Notes under the pieces: generated by a model
The model's input: only the letters and a program-made list of their open reading frames with translations
Database searches by the model: none
What the model was told of the DNA's origin: nothing
Part shown: piece by piece, positions 38,341-47,101 of the stretch
How positions within the stretch are numbered: position 1 is the stretch's first letter
How the letters are laid out: the number at the start of each line of letters is the position of its first letter
Program-made: the position numbers and the translations under genes
Source of the DNA: an uncultured Oscillospiraceae bacterium
Lineage (GTDB): Bacteria; Bacillota; Clostridia; Oscillospirales; Oscillospiraceae
Assembly (NCBI GenBank): GCA_947632005.1
Contig: CANRNU010000014.1
Location: forward strand, 1 to 54,466
Reading direction: 5' to 3'
DNA length: 54,466 bases

Positions 38341-38949
38341 TTATAGTTCGCAAAACGCCCTGAGGATGGCCAGCCCCACCGGGCCGCTCTTCTCCGGATG
38401 GAACTGGCAGCCCAGCACGTTGTCCCGGGCGGCTGCCGCGGTGAGGGCGGGGCCGTATTCCGCCGTGGCGATGACGGCCTTTCCGCACCGGTCGGCGTAG
38501 AAGCTGTGGACGAAATACACGCAGTCACCCTCTTTGACATAGCGGAACAGGGGGTGAGGACGGGTGAAGTGCAGGGCGTTCCAGCCAATGTGGGGGACCT
38601 TGTACCCGGCGGGCACCACCGGCGTCATGTCTACCACGTCCCCGGCGATCAGACCGAGGCCGGCGTGTTCGCCGAACTCAAAACTCCTGTCAAAGAGAAG
38701 CTGCATCCCCAGGCAGATGCCCAGGATGGTCTTGCCGGTCCGGGCCTGCTCCAGCAGGACCTGGTCCAGGCCCGCGGAGCGCAGCTTGTCTGCCGCGTCG
38801 CCAAAGGCGCCCACCCCGGGGAGGACGAGCCTGTCGGCCCGGGCGATGACCTTCTCGTCGGCGGTGACGGCCACCTCTGCCCCCACGGCTTCCAGAGAGC
38901 GCCGGAGGGAGAACAGGTTGCCTACGCCGTAGTCGATGACGGCGACCAT
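38341..38949 (-). CDS. hisH: Imidazole glycerol phosphate synthase glutaminase subunit
   Basis: Feeds ammonia to HisF. 202 residues with VIDYGVGNLFSLRRSLE, LVLPGVGAFGD, the nucleophile in LGICLGMQLLFD, KVPHIGWNAL, YFVHSFYAD and the His/Glu pair in GCQFHPEKSG. Its start shares one base with the hisB stop. Confidence 0.97.
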   Translation of the reverse strand: MVAVIDYGVGNLFSLRRSLEAVGAEVAVTADEKVIARADRLVLPGVGAFGDAADKLRSAGLDQVLLEQARTGKTILGICLGMQLLFDRSFEFGEHAGLGLIAGDVVDMTPVVPAGYKVPHIGWNALHFTRPHPLFRYVKEGDCVYFVHSFYADRCGKAVIATAEYGPALTAAAARDNVLGCQFHPEKSGPVGLAILRAFCEL

Positions 38950-39536
38950 CAGAGCACGCCTTTCGTGGAGGGCAGGTCGCCGGCGGCGTCCGGGTCGATG
39001 CTCACGGCCTGGGCCATGGCGCGTCCGAAGCCCTTGAAGGCAGCTTCCAGGATGTGATGGGTGTTGGTCCCGTCCAGCTGCCGCAGGTGCAGGGTGACGC
39101 CGGCGGCGCGGGTGAAGGCGGTGAAAAATTCCTCCGCCAGCTCCGTGTCGAAGTCTCCCACACGGGGGCTGGGCAGCTCAAACTGCCAGCGCAGACAGCT
39201 CCGGCCAGAGATGTCCGCGGCGCAGAGCACCAGCGCCTCGTCCATGGGAAGCATGATGTGCCCGTAGCGGCGGATGCCCCGTTTGTCGCCCAATGCCTGG
39301 GCGAAGGCGGCGCCCAGGGCGATGCCCACGTCCTCCGTGGTGTGGTGGCCGTCTACATAGGTGTCGCCCTGGCAGGACACGGTCAGATCAAACCGGCCAT
39401 GGGCGGCGAACAGGGTCAGCATGTGGTCCAAAAAGCCGATGCCCGTGTGGATCTCGGTTTCGCCCGCGCCGTCCAGGCACAGGCAAAGGCGGATGTCGGT
39501 CTCGGCGGTCTTGCGTTCTATGACAGCATTGCGCAT
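38949..39536 (-). CDS. hisB: Imidazoleglycerol-phosphate dehydratase
   Basis: Removes water from IGP to give imidazole acetol phosphate. 195 residues, the monofunctional form: GIGFLDHMLTLFAAHGRFDL, DGHHTTEDVGIALG, LPMDEALVLCAADISGRS, ELAEEFFTAF and GTNTHHILEAAFKGFGRAM hold the Mn-binding His and Glu. A separate PHP phosphatase (hisK) completes the function fused in E. coli HisB. Confidence 0.97.
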   Translation of the reverse strand: MRNAVIERKTAETDIRLCLCLDGAGETEIHTGIGFLDHMLTLFAAHGRFDLTVSCQGDTYVDGHHTTEDVGIALGAAFAQALGDKRGIRRYGHIMLPMDEALVLCAADISGRSCLRWQFELPSPRVGDFDTELAEEFFTAFTRAAGVTLHLRQLDGTNTHHILEAAFKGFGRAMAQAVSIDPDAAGDLPSTKGVL

Positions 39537-39538
39537 GG

Positions 39539-40609
39539 TCAGACACCTCTCTCGTCATGCAATATGGTTTTCAGTGCAGCCAGCAGCGCGTCCATCTGTT
39601 CCCGGCTGCCTACGGTGATGCGGAGCCAGTCCCGGATGCGGGGCTTGTCGAACCAGCGGACCAATACGCCCCGTTTTTTCAGGGAGCTGTACAGGGCCTG
39701 GCCCTCCGCAGCCGGATGGGCGGCAAAGAGGAAGTTGGCCTTGGAGGGGAGCACCCGGAAGCCCATCGCCTCCAGGGCTTTGGCGGTGTACGTCCGATTC
39801 TCCACGATCCGGCGGCAGTTTTCCAGGGTGTAGTCCTGGGAAGCGATGGCGGCCACGCCGGCGGCCTGGGTCATGCGGTTGACGTTGTAGGGATTGGTAG
39901 AGAACTTGACGGTGTTCAGTCCCGCGATGAGGGCGGGACTGCCCAGGGCGAAGCCCAGCCGGGCCCCCGCCAGGGAGCGGGACTTGGAAAAGGTCTGGAC
40001 CACCAGAAGGTTTTCGTATTTGCCGATGAGCGGCACACAGCTCTCGCCGCCGAAGTCTACATATGCCTCGTCCACGATGACCACGTTGTCCGGGTTGGAG
40101 CGCAGGATGCTCTCGATGTCCGCCGGGGCCAGGGCCAGACCGGTGGGGGCATTGGGGTTGGCCAGGACGATGTTCTCGTGCAGGCCGCAGTAATCGGCTG
40201 GGTCCAGGGTGAAGTCTTCCCGGAGAGGAACGATGTGCGCCGGCGTGCCGGTCATGGCGGCGAACACGGGATAGAACCCGTAGGTGATGTCCGCAAAGGC
40301 CATGGGGCGGGTGCTGTCGCAAAAGGCGGTGAAGGCGAAATACAGCGCCTCATCCGAGCCGTTGACCGGCAGGATGTTCTCCGGGGCAAGACCGTAAAGC
40401 GCCGCCGCCGCGGCCCGGAGCCGGGTACATTCCGGGTCGCAGTAGAGATTGAGCTTTCCCGCCTCCTCCGCCACGGCCTGAAGCACCGCCGGGGCCGGGG
40501 GGAAGGGGGACTCGTTGGTATTCAGCTTCACATACTGCATGTCCCGGGGCTGCTCGCCGGGGACATAGGGGTCCAGGGCGGCCAGCTTGCCGCTGAAAAA
40601 TCCGCTCAT
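39539..40609 (-). CDS. hisC: Histidinol-phosphate aminotransferase
   Basis: PLP fold type I aminotransferase of 356 residues: YVKLNTNESPFPPAPAV, PVNGSDEALYFAF, LANPNAPTGLAL, VIVDEAYVDFGGESC, QTFSKSRSLAGARLGFALG with the PLP Lys, and WLRITVGSREQM. The start overlaps the hisD stop (ATGA). Confidence 0.96.
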   Translation of the reverse strand: MSGFFSGKLAALDPYVPGEQPRDMQYVKLNTNESPFPPAPAVLQAVAEEAGKLNLYCDPECTRLRAAAAALYGLAPENILPVNGSDEALYFAFTAFCDSTRPMAFADITYGFYPVFAAMTGTPAHIVPLREDFTLDPADYCGLHENIVLANPNAPTGLALAPADIESILRSNPDNVVIVDEAYVDFGGESCVPLIGKYENLLVVQTFSKSRSLAGARLGFALGSPALIAGLNTVKFSTNPYNVNRMTQAAGVAAIASQDYTLENCRRIVENRTYTAKALEAMGFRVLPSKANFLFAAHPAAEGQALYSSLKKRGVLVRWFDKPRIRDWLRITVGSREQMDALLAALKTILHDERGV

Positions 40610-41889
40610 GATACGACCTCCTTGTCAAACCGCACCAGAGCGGAGCGGGCATGTCCCTCCAGGCCCTCCGCCCGGGCAAAGCGGGCAATGTCGTCGCTGA
40701 CGGCGGCGAGGGCTTCCCGGGTGAAGCGGGTATATTGCGTCCGCTTTACGAAATCCTCTACGCCCAGAGGGCTGGAGAACCTGGCCGCGCCGCAGGTGGG
40801 CAGGGTGTGGTTCGGCCCCGCCAGATAGTCCCCCAGGGCCTCAGGGGTATATTTGCCCAGGAACACCGAGCCGGCGTTGCGCACCAGGTCCAGCAAGGGC
40901 GCGGGATCATCCACGCACAGTTCCAGATGCTCCGGGGCCAGGGCGTTGGCGGCCTCCACCGCCGCGGCCAGGTCATCAGTGACGATGATCTTGCCGTTCG
41001 CCCCGATGGACGAGCGGGCGATGGCCTCCCGGGGCAGGAGGGCCAGCTGCCGGTCCACCTCGGCGCTGACGGCATGGGCCAGCGCCTCGCTGTCGGTAAC
41101 GAGCACAGCCGAAGCCAGCACATCGTGCTCCGCCTGGCTCAGGAGGTCCGCCGCCACCACAGCGGGGTCATTGGTGCCGTCCGCCACCACCAGGATCTCG
41201 CTGGGCCCGGCGATCATGTCGATGTCCACCCGACCGAACACCTGGCGCTTGGCCTCGGCCACATAGGCGCTGCCGGGCCCTACGATCTTGTCCAACCTGG
41301 GCACGCTCTCGGTGCCGTAAGCCAGGGCGGCCACGCCCTGGGCCCCGCCGGTACGGAACACCCGGTCCACCCCGGCGATCCTGGCCGCGGCCAGGATGGC
41401 GTCGGGCTGCTTCCCGTCCGGCCCGGGCGGGGAGATCATCACAAGCTCTCTGCATCCGGCGATCCTGGCCGGGATGGCGGTCATCAGCACGGTGGAGGGA
41501 TAGGCCGCCGTGCGGCCAGGCACGCACAGCCCCACCCGCTCGATGGCCGTGACCTTCACCCCCAGCACCGAGCCGTCCGGCCGGTCCAGCTGAAAGCCGT
41601 GGGGCATCCGGTGGACGTGAAATGCGCGGATGTTCTCCGCGGCCTGCTCCAGGACCCGGAGCAGGGCCGGGTCCACCCGGCTGTACGCCTGGTCGATCTC
41701 CTCCCGGGACACCTCCAGGGCCTGCAGCTCGGCCCCGTCGAACCGGCGGGCATAGTCCAGCAGCGCCGCGTCGCCCCGTTCAGCCACGTCCGCGATGATG
41801 GCCCGCACCGCCTCCGACACGCCGGAGGTCTCCACAGTGCGGATGAGAAGGTCCTGCAAGGGGACCTGTCCGTAGCGGTATATCTTCAT
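40606..41889 (-). CDS. hisD: Histidinol dehydrogenase
   Basis: Zinc enzyme that oxidises histidinol twice to histidine. 427 residues: GVKVTAIERVGLCVPGRTAA, STVLMTAIPARIAGC, VFRTGGAQGVAALAYGTESV, VGPGSAYVAEAKRQVFG, IAGPSEILVVADG, DLLSQAEHDVLASAVLV, APEHLELCVD and GPNHTLPTCGAARFSSPL. ATG 41889 overlaps the hisG stop. Confidence 0.97.
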   Translation of the reverse strand: MKIYRYGQVPLQDLLIRTVETSGVSEAVRAIIADVAERGDAALLDYARRFDGAELQALEVSREEIDQAYSRVDPALLRVLEQAAENIRAFHVHRMPHGFQLDRPDGSVLGVKVTAIERVGLCVPGRTAAYPSTVLMTAIPARIAGCRELVMISPPGPDGKQPDAILAAARIAGVDRVFRTGGAQGVAALAYGTESVPRLDKIVGPGSAYVAEAKRQVFGRVDIDMIAGPSEILVVADGTNDPAVVAADLLSQAEHDVLASAVLVTDSEALAHAVSAEVDRQLALLPREAIARSSIGANGKIIVTDDLAAAVEAANALAPEHLELCVDDPAPLLDLVRNAGSVFLGKYTPEALGDYLAGPNHTLPTCGAARFSSPLGVEDFVKRTQYTRFTREALAAVSDDIARFARAEGLEGHARSALVRFDKEVVS

Positions 41890-42527
41890 TTGCCGTACTC
41901 CTGTTCTCTGCGCGCCGCGATGCGCCGGCACAGGGTGTCGATGCGCTCGCCCACGAATTTTGACCGGGCCTTGTTGGCGATGAGCCTGGCGCTGATGGGG
42001 GCCACCTCCGCCAGGGGCGCCAGACCGTTTTCCAGCAGGGTCTTGCCTGTCTCCACGATGTCCACGATCACGTCTGAGAGCCCCACGATGGGGGCCAGCT
42101 CGATGGAGCCGTTCAGATGGATGACGTCGATGGGCCGGCTCTGGGCGGCGTAATAGCTCCGGGTGATGTTGGGAAATTTCGTGGCCACCCGCAGGGTGCG
42201 CCGGCCATCGTCCCGGAAGTCCCGGAAACCGGCCACGCACATGCGGCATTGGCCGAGGCCCAGGTCCAGAAGCTCGTACACATCGGGCTCATACTCCATC
42301 AGAATGTCCTTGCCGGCCACGCCGATGTCTGCCGAGCCCCGCTCTACATAGATGGCCACGTCCGAAGGCTTGGCCCAGAAGTACCGGACCGCGGCGGTCT
42401 CGTTTTCAAAGATCAGCTTCCGGTTGGGTTCCAGCAGCGCCGGACAGTCGTAGCCGGCGGCCTGGAACAGCGCATATACCTTTTCTCCCAGACGCCCCTT
42501 TGGCAGGGCGATGTTCAGCATTTCCAT
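41886..42527 (-). CDS. hisG: ATP phosphoribosyltransferase catalytic subunit, short form
   Basis: First committed step of histidine synthesis. 213 residues, the short HisG that lacks the C-terminal regulatory domain and needs HisZ, which is encoded just upstream. Motifs: NIALPKGRLGEKVY, ERGSADIGVAGKDILMEY, RVATKFPNITRSYYA, HLNGSIELAPIVGLSDVIVD and ETGKTLLENGL. GGAG lies 10 nt before ATG 42527, inside the hisZ end. Confidence 0.97.
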   Translation of the reverse strand: MEMLNIALPKGRLGEKVYALFQAAGYDCPALLEPNRKLIFENETAAVRYFWAKPSDVAIYVERGSADIGVAGKDILMEYEPDVYELLDLGLGQCRMCVAGFRDFRDDGRRTLRVATKFPNITRSYYAAQSRPIDVIHLNGSIELAPIVGLSDVIVDIVETGKTLLENGLAPLAEVAPISARLIANKARSKFVGERIDTLCRRIAARREQEYGK

Positions 42528-42528
42528 G

Positions 42529-43623
42529 TCACGTCATCTCCTTGCCGTCCGGACGGATGCACCGGCCATAGGTGACGGCGGTCTCTCCGGCCAGCTGGGC
42601 CCGCACGGTCCTGCCTTGGGCGGCCTCTGCCTGAACAGCGGCGATCACAGCAGCCGGATCATCGCCGGGACCGTATACCAGGAGCGTGTCCACGTCCCGG
42701 TCGGAAGGCTGGGTCAGGAACCGTTCCAGCTCGTTCAGATATACCGCGAAACCGATGGCGCCGCCCCGCTTGCCCATCCGGTGGATGAGACTGTCGTAGC
42801 GTCCGCCGGTCAGCACCGGAGCCGCCACGCCGTCCACATAGCCCCGGAGGAGCAGGCCGTTGTAGTAATCCGTGTCGTTGATGAGGGACAGATCGACGGT
42901 CGTGTTATACGATCCGAACAGCGTCAGCAGTCCGGTGAGCTGCTCCAGCTCCGTGGCTGCCTGTTTTGCGGCGGGAGGCAGAGGCAGGGAGAGCAGTTCT
43001 TCCACGGTCGGCTGGGCCGGGCCGGAAAGACGGCAGAGCCGGCCCAGAAGCGCAGCGCTGTTTTCAGGCACGCCGGCTCCGGCGCAGACGGCGGCGAGAC
43101 CCTGGACGTTTTTCGCGGCAAAGGCGGCGAGGATGCCCTCCGCGCCGCCGGCGGGCAGGTCGAGGCAGTCCAGGATGCCGGTCAGGATGCCCATGTGGGA
43201 CAGCTCCAGCACATATCGGGGACTGACTGCCTCCAGAGAACGGGCCGCCAGCATCAGCACCTCTCCCATGGCGTACAGGTCCACCGTCCCCAGCATCTCC
43301 AGGCCGGCCTGCATGATCTCCTGAAAACCGCTGCCCCCGCGGGGCACCCGGTACACGTTTTCCATGTACCAGACTTTCCGGGTCCGGTCGTCGTCCCGGG
43401 TGTTGTTGATGATGGACAGGGTGATGTCCGGCTTCAGAGCCATGAGACGGCCATTGGTGTCGCTGAATGTGAGGATGTGGGGGCTGGTGAGGAAGCGCTT
43501 GTTGCGGGCATACAGGTCATATTCCTCGAACTTGCTGACCCGGTACTGCTTGAACCCGTAGCGCTGGTAGAGCGCCCGCAGCTGGGCGGCCAGCCGCTCG
43601 GCAGGGGGAATGGCGTCGGTCAT
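42529..43623 (-). CDS. hisZ: ATP phosphoribosyltransferase regulatory subunit
   Basis: Catalytically dead histidyl-tRNA-synthetase-like partner that gives the short HisG activity and histidine feedback. 364 residues: YGFKQYRVSKFEEYDLYARN, MALKPDITLSIIN, RKVWYMENVYR, FQEIMQAGLEMLG and the late YDSLIHRMGKRGGAIGFAVY. It lacks the C-terminal anticodon-binding domain of a real HisRS. The start overlaps the upstream yerC stop by 4 bp. Confidence 0.94.
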   Translation of the reverse strand: MTDAIPPAERLAAQLRALYQRYGFKQYRVSKFEEYDLYARNKRFLTSPHILTFSDTNGRLMALKPDITLSIINNTRDDDRTRKVWYMENVYRVPRGGSGFQEIMQAGLEMLGTVDLYAMGEVLMLAARSLEAVSPRYVLELSHMGILTGILDCLDLPAGGAEGILAAFAAKNVQGLAAVCAGAGVPENSAALLGRLCRLSGPAQPTVEELLSLPLPPAAKQAATELEQLTGLLTLFGSYNTTVDLSLINDTDYYNGLLLRGYVDGVAAPVLTGGRYDSLIHRMGKRGGAIGFAVYLNELERFLTQPSDRDVDTLLVYGPGDDPAAVIAAVQAEAAQGRTVRAQLAGETAVTYGRCIRPDGKEMT

Positions 43624-43919
43624 GACAGTTCCTCCCTGCCGGCCAGCCGGTCCAGAATGAGCCCATAGCCGCCCGCACCGTAATCCAGACTGCGCTTGAC
43701 CCGGCTGATGGTGGCGGAGCTCGCCCCGGTGCCGGAGGCGGTATTCTGGTAGGACTGGCCGTTCGCCAGCATGCGGGCCACGGCGAGCCGCTGGGCGATG
43801 GACTGTATCTCCCGGACCGTGCACAGATCTTCAAAATACTGATAGCACTCGTCCACATCCCGCAGCATGAGAATGGAACGGAACAGCTGGTCGGTCTCCT
43901 CATTTCTTGGCAGCGCCAT
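43620..43919 (-). CDS. YerC/HisR, TrpR-superfamily regulator
   Basis: 99 residues matching the YerC/YecD branch of the TrpR fold: LMLRDVDECYQYFEDLCTV, REIQSIAQRLAVARMLANGQ, SYQNTASGTGASSATISRVK as the helix-turn-helix, then RSLDYGAGGYGLIL. In Firmicutes this family member has been assigned as HisR, a histidine-responsive repressor of histidine genes. Its place as the first gene of the his operon fits autoregulation. GGAGG lies 7 nt before the ATG, and the promoter carries an inverted repeat. Confidence 0.92.
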   Translation of the reverse strand: MALPRNEETDQLFRSILMLRDVDECYQYFEDLCTVREIQSIAQRLAVARMLANGQSYQNTASGTGASSATISRVKRSLDYGAGGYGLILDRLAGREELS

Positions 43920-43950
43920 AGCAAAACCTCCACATCACAGATGCTTCATT

Positions 43951-43979
43951 ATGCTATCACGCTAAAGCGATAAAGTCAA
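43951..43979 (-). promoter_or_regulatory. his operon promoter with CGCT-TT-AGCG inverted repeat
   Basis: Leftward TTGACT (43979-43974), 17-bp spacer, TAGCAT (43956-43951). The spacer contains CGCTTTAGCG (43969-43960), a perfect 4-bp-arm inverted repeat placed where a bound repressor would block polymerase. It is a candidate operator for the YerC/HisR protein encoded by the first gene. Confidence 0.65.
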
Positions 43980-44111
43980 TGGCTGTTTGCCGTTTCCGCT
44001 GCCAAAACCGGAGGACCAGTCCCCGCGGGTTTTGTGCATCTTGACAGCCGGGCTCGAGGCCAACGGACTTAAGTACGCCAAGTGGCGCTGCTGCCGTCCA
44101 ATGAGAACGAC

Positions 44112-44150
44112 AAAAAAAGCGGTCGGAGCGCTTACCGCGTTCCGGCCGCT
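44112..44150 (-). terminator. Rho-independent terminator of the M20/DUF5058 operon
   Basis: Leftward AGCGGCCGGA (44150-44141) pairs with TCCGACCGCT (44127-44118) with one G-U, then TTTTTTT. Confidence 0.85.
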
Positions 44151-44159
44151 GTTCTCTTC

Positions 44160-45599
44160 TCAGTTCTGGGCGCGAATTAGGTTGACATAAAACTGAACCG
44201 CCCCGGGCAGACAGTTCACCTCGATGCACTCGTCCAGCCCATGCATGCCCTTCATCTGCTCCGGGCCGAACACCACCGGGGAGAACCGGATGCAGTTTTT
44301 GCACACGTCCTGGTAAAAATACGCGTCCGTGGCGCCGGTCATCACATAGGGGCTCACGGGCAGACCGGGGAAGGTCTCGCCGATGACCCGCTCCACCAGC
44401 TTGAAGGCGTCGCCCCGGATGTCCACGGGGGAGGAGAAGTCGTTGCTGAGCAGCACCTCGGTTTCCAGACCGAACTTTGCCGCCCGGGCCTGGATGAGTG
44501 CCAGGCTCTCCTGCTCGCCCTGGTGGGGGATGAAGCGCATGTTGGCCCCCACGGACGCCTCCTGGGGCAGCACGTTGTACGCCTCGGACCCGGACAGCAC
44601 CGTGAACGCGGCTGTGGTCTGGAGCATGGCCCCGGCTTGGGCGCTGATGGAGGGGAGGATGGGCTTCAATATAGGGCCGAACAGCCACAGGTTGCCCAGC
44701 ACCAGCCGCAGTCCGAAGGGGGCGTAGGGGGCCAGGCGGCCAAACATGGCCGTGACCTCCGGCAGAAATTTTTTCCGGAAGGGCGGATGTTTCTGCATGC
44801 TGTGCACGAAGGCCGCCACCCGGTCCACCGGGGTGTTCTTGCCCGGGGCGCTGGCGTGGCCGCCGGCGCTGCGGGCCGTGAAGCGAACGTTGGCCTTTCC
44901 CTTTTCAAATACGCCCACCATGGCAAAGTTGCCGTGGATGCCGCCGATGGGCTCGGAGATGATGGCGCCGCCCTCGTCGCAGAGCATAAACAGTTCTACG
45001 CCCCGGCGCTTGAGCTCGGCCACCAGCTTGGGCGCGCCGTCTCCGCCCCATTCCTCCGTGCAGGAGCTGGCCAGATATACGTCGCAGGCGGGCTCGAAGC
45101 CCTCGGCAAGCAGCTGCTCCACGGCCTGGAAGAAGGCCATGAGAGAACACTTGGTGTCCGCCGTGCCCCGGCCCCAGAGCTTCCCGTCTGAAATTTCTCC
45201 GGCAAAGGGCTCATGGGTCCATGGCCCCTCCGCCGGGACCACGTCCTGGTGGCTCATGAGCAGGATGGGCTTTTCCCGGCTTTTACCCTTCCAATAAAAC
45301 AGAAGATTGCCGTCGATGACCGTCTTCTCCAGCCGCTGGTGGACCAGCGGGAACAGCTCTTCCAGGACCTTTTGCAGCTCCAGGAAAGAGGCCAGGTCCG
45401 TCTGCCCGGGATGGGAGACGGTCTGACAGCGGACCATTCTCGCCAGTTTTTCCGCCAGCGCCATGGCGTTTTCATCGGCGGGCGGGGCGGTATAGGCGGA
45501 CTTCTTGGCCGGGGTCAGCAGGGTGCGAACGACTGCGATGAGAACGAGGGCCGCCAACAGCCCCAGCAGGCAGCAGATAATGATGAGCAGCGTTTTCAT
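44160..45599 (-). CDS. Membrane-anchored M20 family metallopeptidase (carboxypeptidase S / PM20D1-like)
   Basis: 479-residue dizinc hydrolase of amide or peptide bonds. An N-terminal helix (LLIIICCLLGLLAALVLIAV) anchors it. The catalytic domain has ILLMSHQDVVPAEGP, GKLWGRGTADTKCSLMAFFQ, LASSCTEEWGGDGAP with the general-base Glu, and MLCDEGGAI as metal ligands. A dimerisation insert (FTARSAGGHASAPGKNTPVD) follows, and the final His is in GMHGLDECIEV. Its overall pattern is closer to carboxypeptidase S/PM20D1, which cleave and form N-acyl amino acids, than to DapE. It is ATGA-coupled to two membrane proteins, suggesting it processes what they carry. Confidence 0.93.
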   Translation of the reverse strand: MKTLLIIICCLLGLLAALVLIAVVRTLLTPAKKSAYTAPPADENAMALAEKLARMVRCQTVSHPGQTDLASFLELQKVLEELFPLVHQRLEKTVIDGNLLFYWKGKSREKPILLMSHQDVVPAEGPWTHEPFAGEISDGKLWGRGTADTKCSLMAFFQAVEQLLAEGFEPACDVYLASSCTEEWGGDGAPKLVAELKRRGVELFMLCDEGGAIISEPIGGIHGNFAMVGVFEKGKANVRFTARSAGGHASAPGKNTPVDRVAAFVHSMQKHPPFRKKFLPEVTAMFGRLAPYAPFGLRLVLGNLWLFGPILKPILPSISAQAGAMLQTTAAFTVLSGSEAYNVLPQEASVGANMRFIPHQGEQESLALIQARAAKFGLETEVLLSNDFSSPVDIRGDAFKLVERVIGETFPGLPVSPYVMTGATDAYFYQDVCKNCIRFSPVVFGPEQMKGMHGLDECIEVNCLPGAVQFYVNLIRAQN

Positions 45600-46273
45600 T
45601 CCGTTGCCCCCTTCCGGCCCTTCTTATAGAGCAGGTACGCGATGGCGATGGCGATGCCGCCGGAGGGGATGACCATGAAGCTGGTAGAACCGGTCAGAGA
45701 CGGGACGAAGATGAACAGCGCGCTCGTGAGCACCAGGGGCGTCAGGGCGATATCCATGTTTTTCCGGTAGTACCGGTAGGCCATGGCGCCGAACAGGGCG
45801 GGCACCACGTTGTCGAAGGCCGGGCGCAGCACCGGGCTCTGCAGCACCGGCTGCAGGGGCGCCAGCAGCAGTACCCCCAGGGCCAGCACCAGGATGGTCA
45901 CCAGGCTGGAGGTGGCGATGGACAGGGTGGATATGATCTCGTTCTCCGCCGTGCCGGTCTTCGCGCCCACCATGTCCCGGGCGTTGACAGCGCAGGGGAT
46001 CTTCATGTTGATCAGGTTGCCGGTGATGAACGCCAGGTACCCGCCGCCGGCCCCCAGCATGGGGGTGTATACCAGAAATTCCACCACGCTGCTCACCGTC
46101 CACACCAGCCCGACGGACAAGAAGGCCCGGGCCACCGCGCCCAGGTCCGGCATGGCCCCCAGTATGCCGCCGATGCAAAAGGGCGCGCCCAGCAGCATGA
46201 GGAGGGTGGCGACGGTGACGGCGCGGCCAATGACATGGGTCCTGCGGTTGTATCTTGCAAAAGTCTCGTTCAT
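45596..46273 (-). CDS. Polytopic membrane protein, partner of DUF5058 protein
   Basis: 225 residues with six or seven predicted helices (TVATLLMLLGAPFCIGGIL, AFLSVGLVWTVSSVVEFLVY, SLVTILVLALGVLLLAPL, LTPLVLTSALFIFVPS and IPSGGIAIAIAYLLYKKG). Conserved-looking loops include TPMLGAGGGYLAFITGNLIN and MKIPCAVNARDMVGAKTGT, rich in Gly, Asn and Thr as in substrate or ion pathways. I do not recognise a named family. GGAGG lies 8 nt before the ATG. It sits between the DUF5058 gene and the M20 peptidase, so the three likely work together as transporter and hydrolase. Confidence 0.8.
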   Translation of the reverse strand: MNETFARYNRRTHVIGRAVTVATLLMLLGAPFCIGGILGAMPDLGAVARAFLSVGLVWTVSSVVEFLVYTPMLGAGGGYLAFITGNLINMKIPCAVNARDMVGAKTGTAENEIISTLSIATSSLVTILVLALGVLLLAPLQPVLQSPVLRPAFDNVVPALFGAMAYRYYRKNMDIALTPLVLTSALFIFVPSLTGSTSFMVIPSGGIAIAIAYLLYKKGRKGATE

Positions 46274-46288
46274 GTTACGTGCCTCCTC

Positions 46289-47041
46289 TCACGCGGCTGC
46301 CCCGACGAGGACCGCCGCGGCCATGCCCACGATCATGCTCCCGGCGATGGAAAAGCTGTCCAGCCAGGCCATGTTTTTCTTCTCGCTCAGATATACGAAG
46401 CCGGCCATGGCCAGACACGCCGCAGCCACCACCACCAGCGGCGTCCAGTCCCCGCCAAAGCGGCCCAGACCGTCTCCGGAGACGAATCCGCCCACATAGC
46501 TGCCGATGTAGGCGCTGACCAGGCCGATGAACATGGCCGTCATGGCCAGGTCCCCGAAGCCGCCGCTCTTGCCCTCGCCGGAGCCCGACCCCAGCTTTTT
46601 CGTGTAGCGCTTATTGAAAAATACGCTCAGCACCATGCCCCACATGATGCACACGCTCATCAGCAGGGCGATGGTGGCAAAGGCGGAGGGCGTCATCTCG
46701 GAAGCGGAAAGGGTTGTCATGCCCACCTGCTCCGCGGCGGCCTGCGCGACCTGTGTCTCATAGTGCAGCGCGCCGATCACCGACAGCCGCAGCCAGGGCC
46801 AGGGCGTGCCCAGACTGCCGGACAGGGCGATGACCCCCAGCAATATGCCCACGCTGGGCAGTACGGAAAATGTGGCGCTGGCGGTGATGGCCCGCTTCAT
46901 CTTCGTTCTGTCCATGCCGATGGCGACCCCCGCCCGCCAGGCCCGGACCATGAACACCACGCACACCACCGCCACAAAGGCAACGATGCATCCGCAGATG
47001 AGATAGACCGGCGTACTGTTGAGTTGCTGTAAAATGCCCAT
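46289..47041 (-). CDS. DUF5058 family membrane protein
   Basis: 250 residues with six or more helices. VYLICGCIVAFVAVVCVVFM is near the N-terminus; then RTKMKRAITASATFSVLPSV, ILLGVIALSGSLGTPWPWLR and LSVIGALHYETQVAQAAAEQ, a re-entrant-looking polar stretch; then ALLMSVCIMWGMVLSVFFN and three late helices. I recall this pattern as DUF5058, of unknown function. GGAG lies 7 nt before ATG 47041. First gene of the leftward operon, divergent from aconitase X. Confidence 0.78.
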   Translation of the reverse strand: MGILQQLNSTPVYLICGCIVAFVAVVCVVFMVRAWRAGVAIGMDRTKMKRAITASATFSVLPSVGILLGVIALSGSLGTPWPWLRLSVIGALHYETQVAQAAAEQVGMTTLSASEMTPSAFATIALLMSVCIMWGMVLSVFFNKRYTKKLGSGSGEGKSGGFGDLAMTAMFIGLVSAYIGSYVGGFVSGDGLGRFGGDWTPLVVVAAACLAMAGFVYLSEKKNMAWLDSFSIAGSMIVGMAAAVLVGAAA

Positions 47042-47072
47042 ATGCCGTCTCCTTTGTTGTATTCTTATCCCC

Positions 47073-47101
47073 ATAATACCATACGGCAAGCGGACACTCA
47101 A
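47073..47101 (-). promoter_or_regulatory. Sigma-A promoter for the DUF5058-M20 operon
   Basis: Leftward TTGAGT (47101-47096), 17-bp spacer, TATTAT preceded by GG (47078-47073), 31 bp before the ATG. Confidence 0.72.

Noticed and set aside
40606-42249. Longer hisD frame reaching into hisG
   Set aside because: HisD begins at 41889 with MKIYRYGQ; the upstream part is an alternative frame of hisG.
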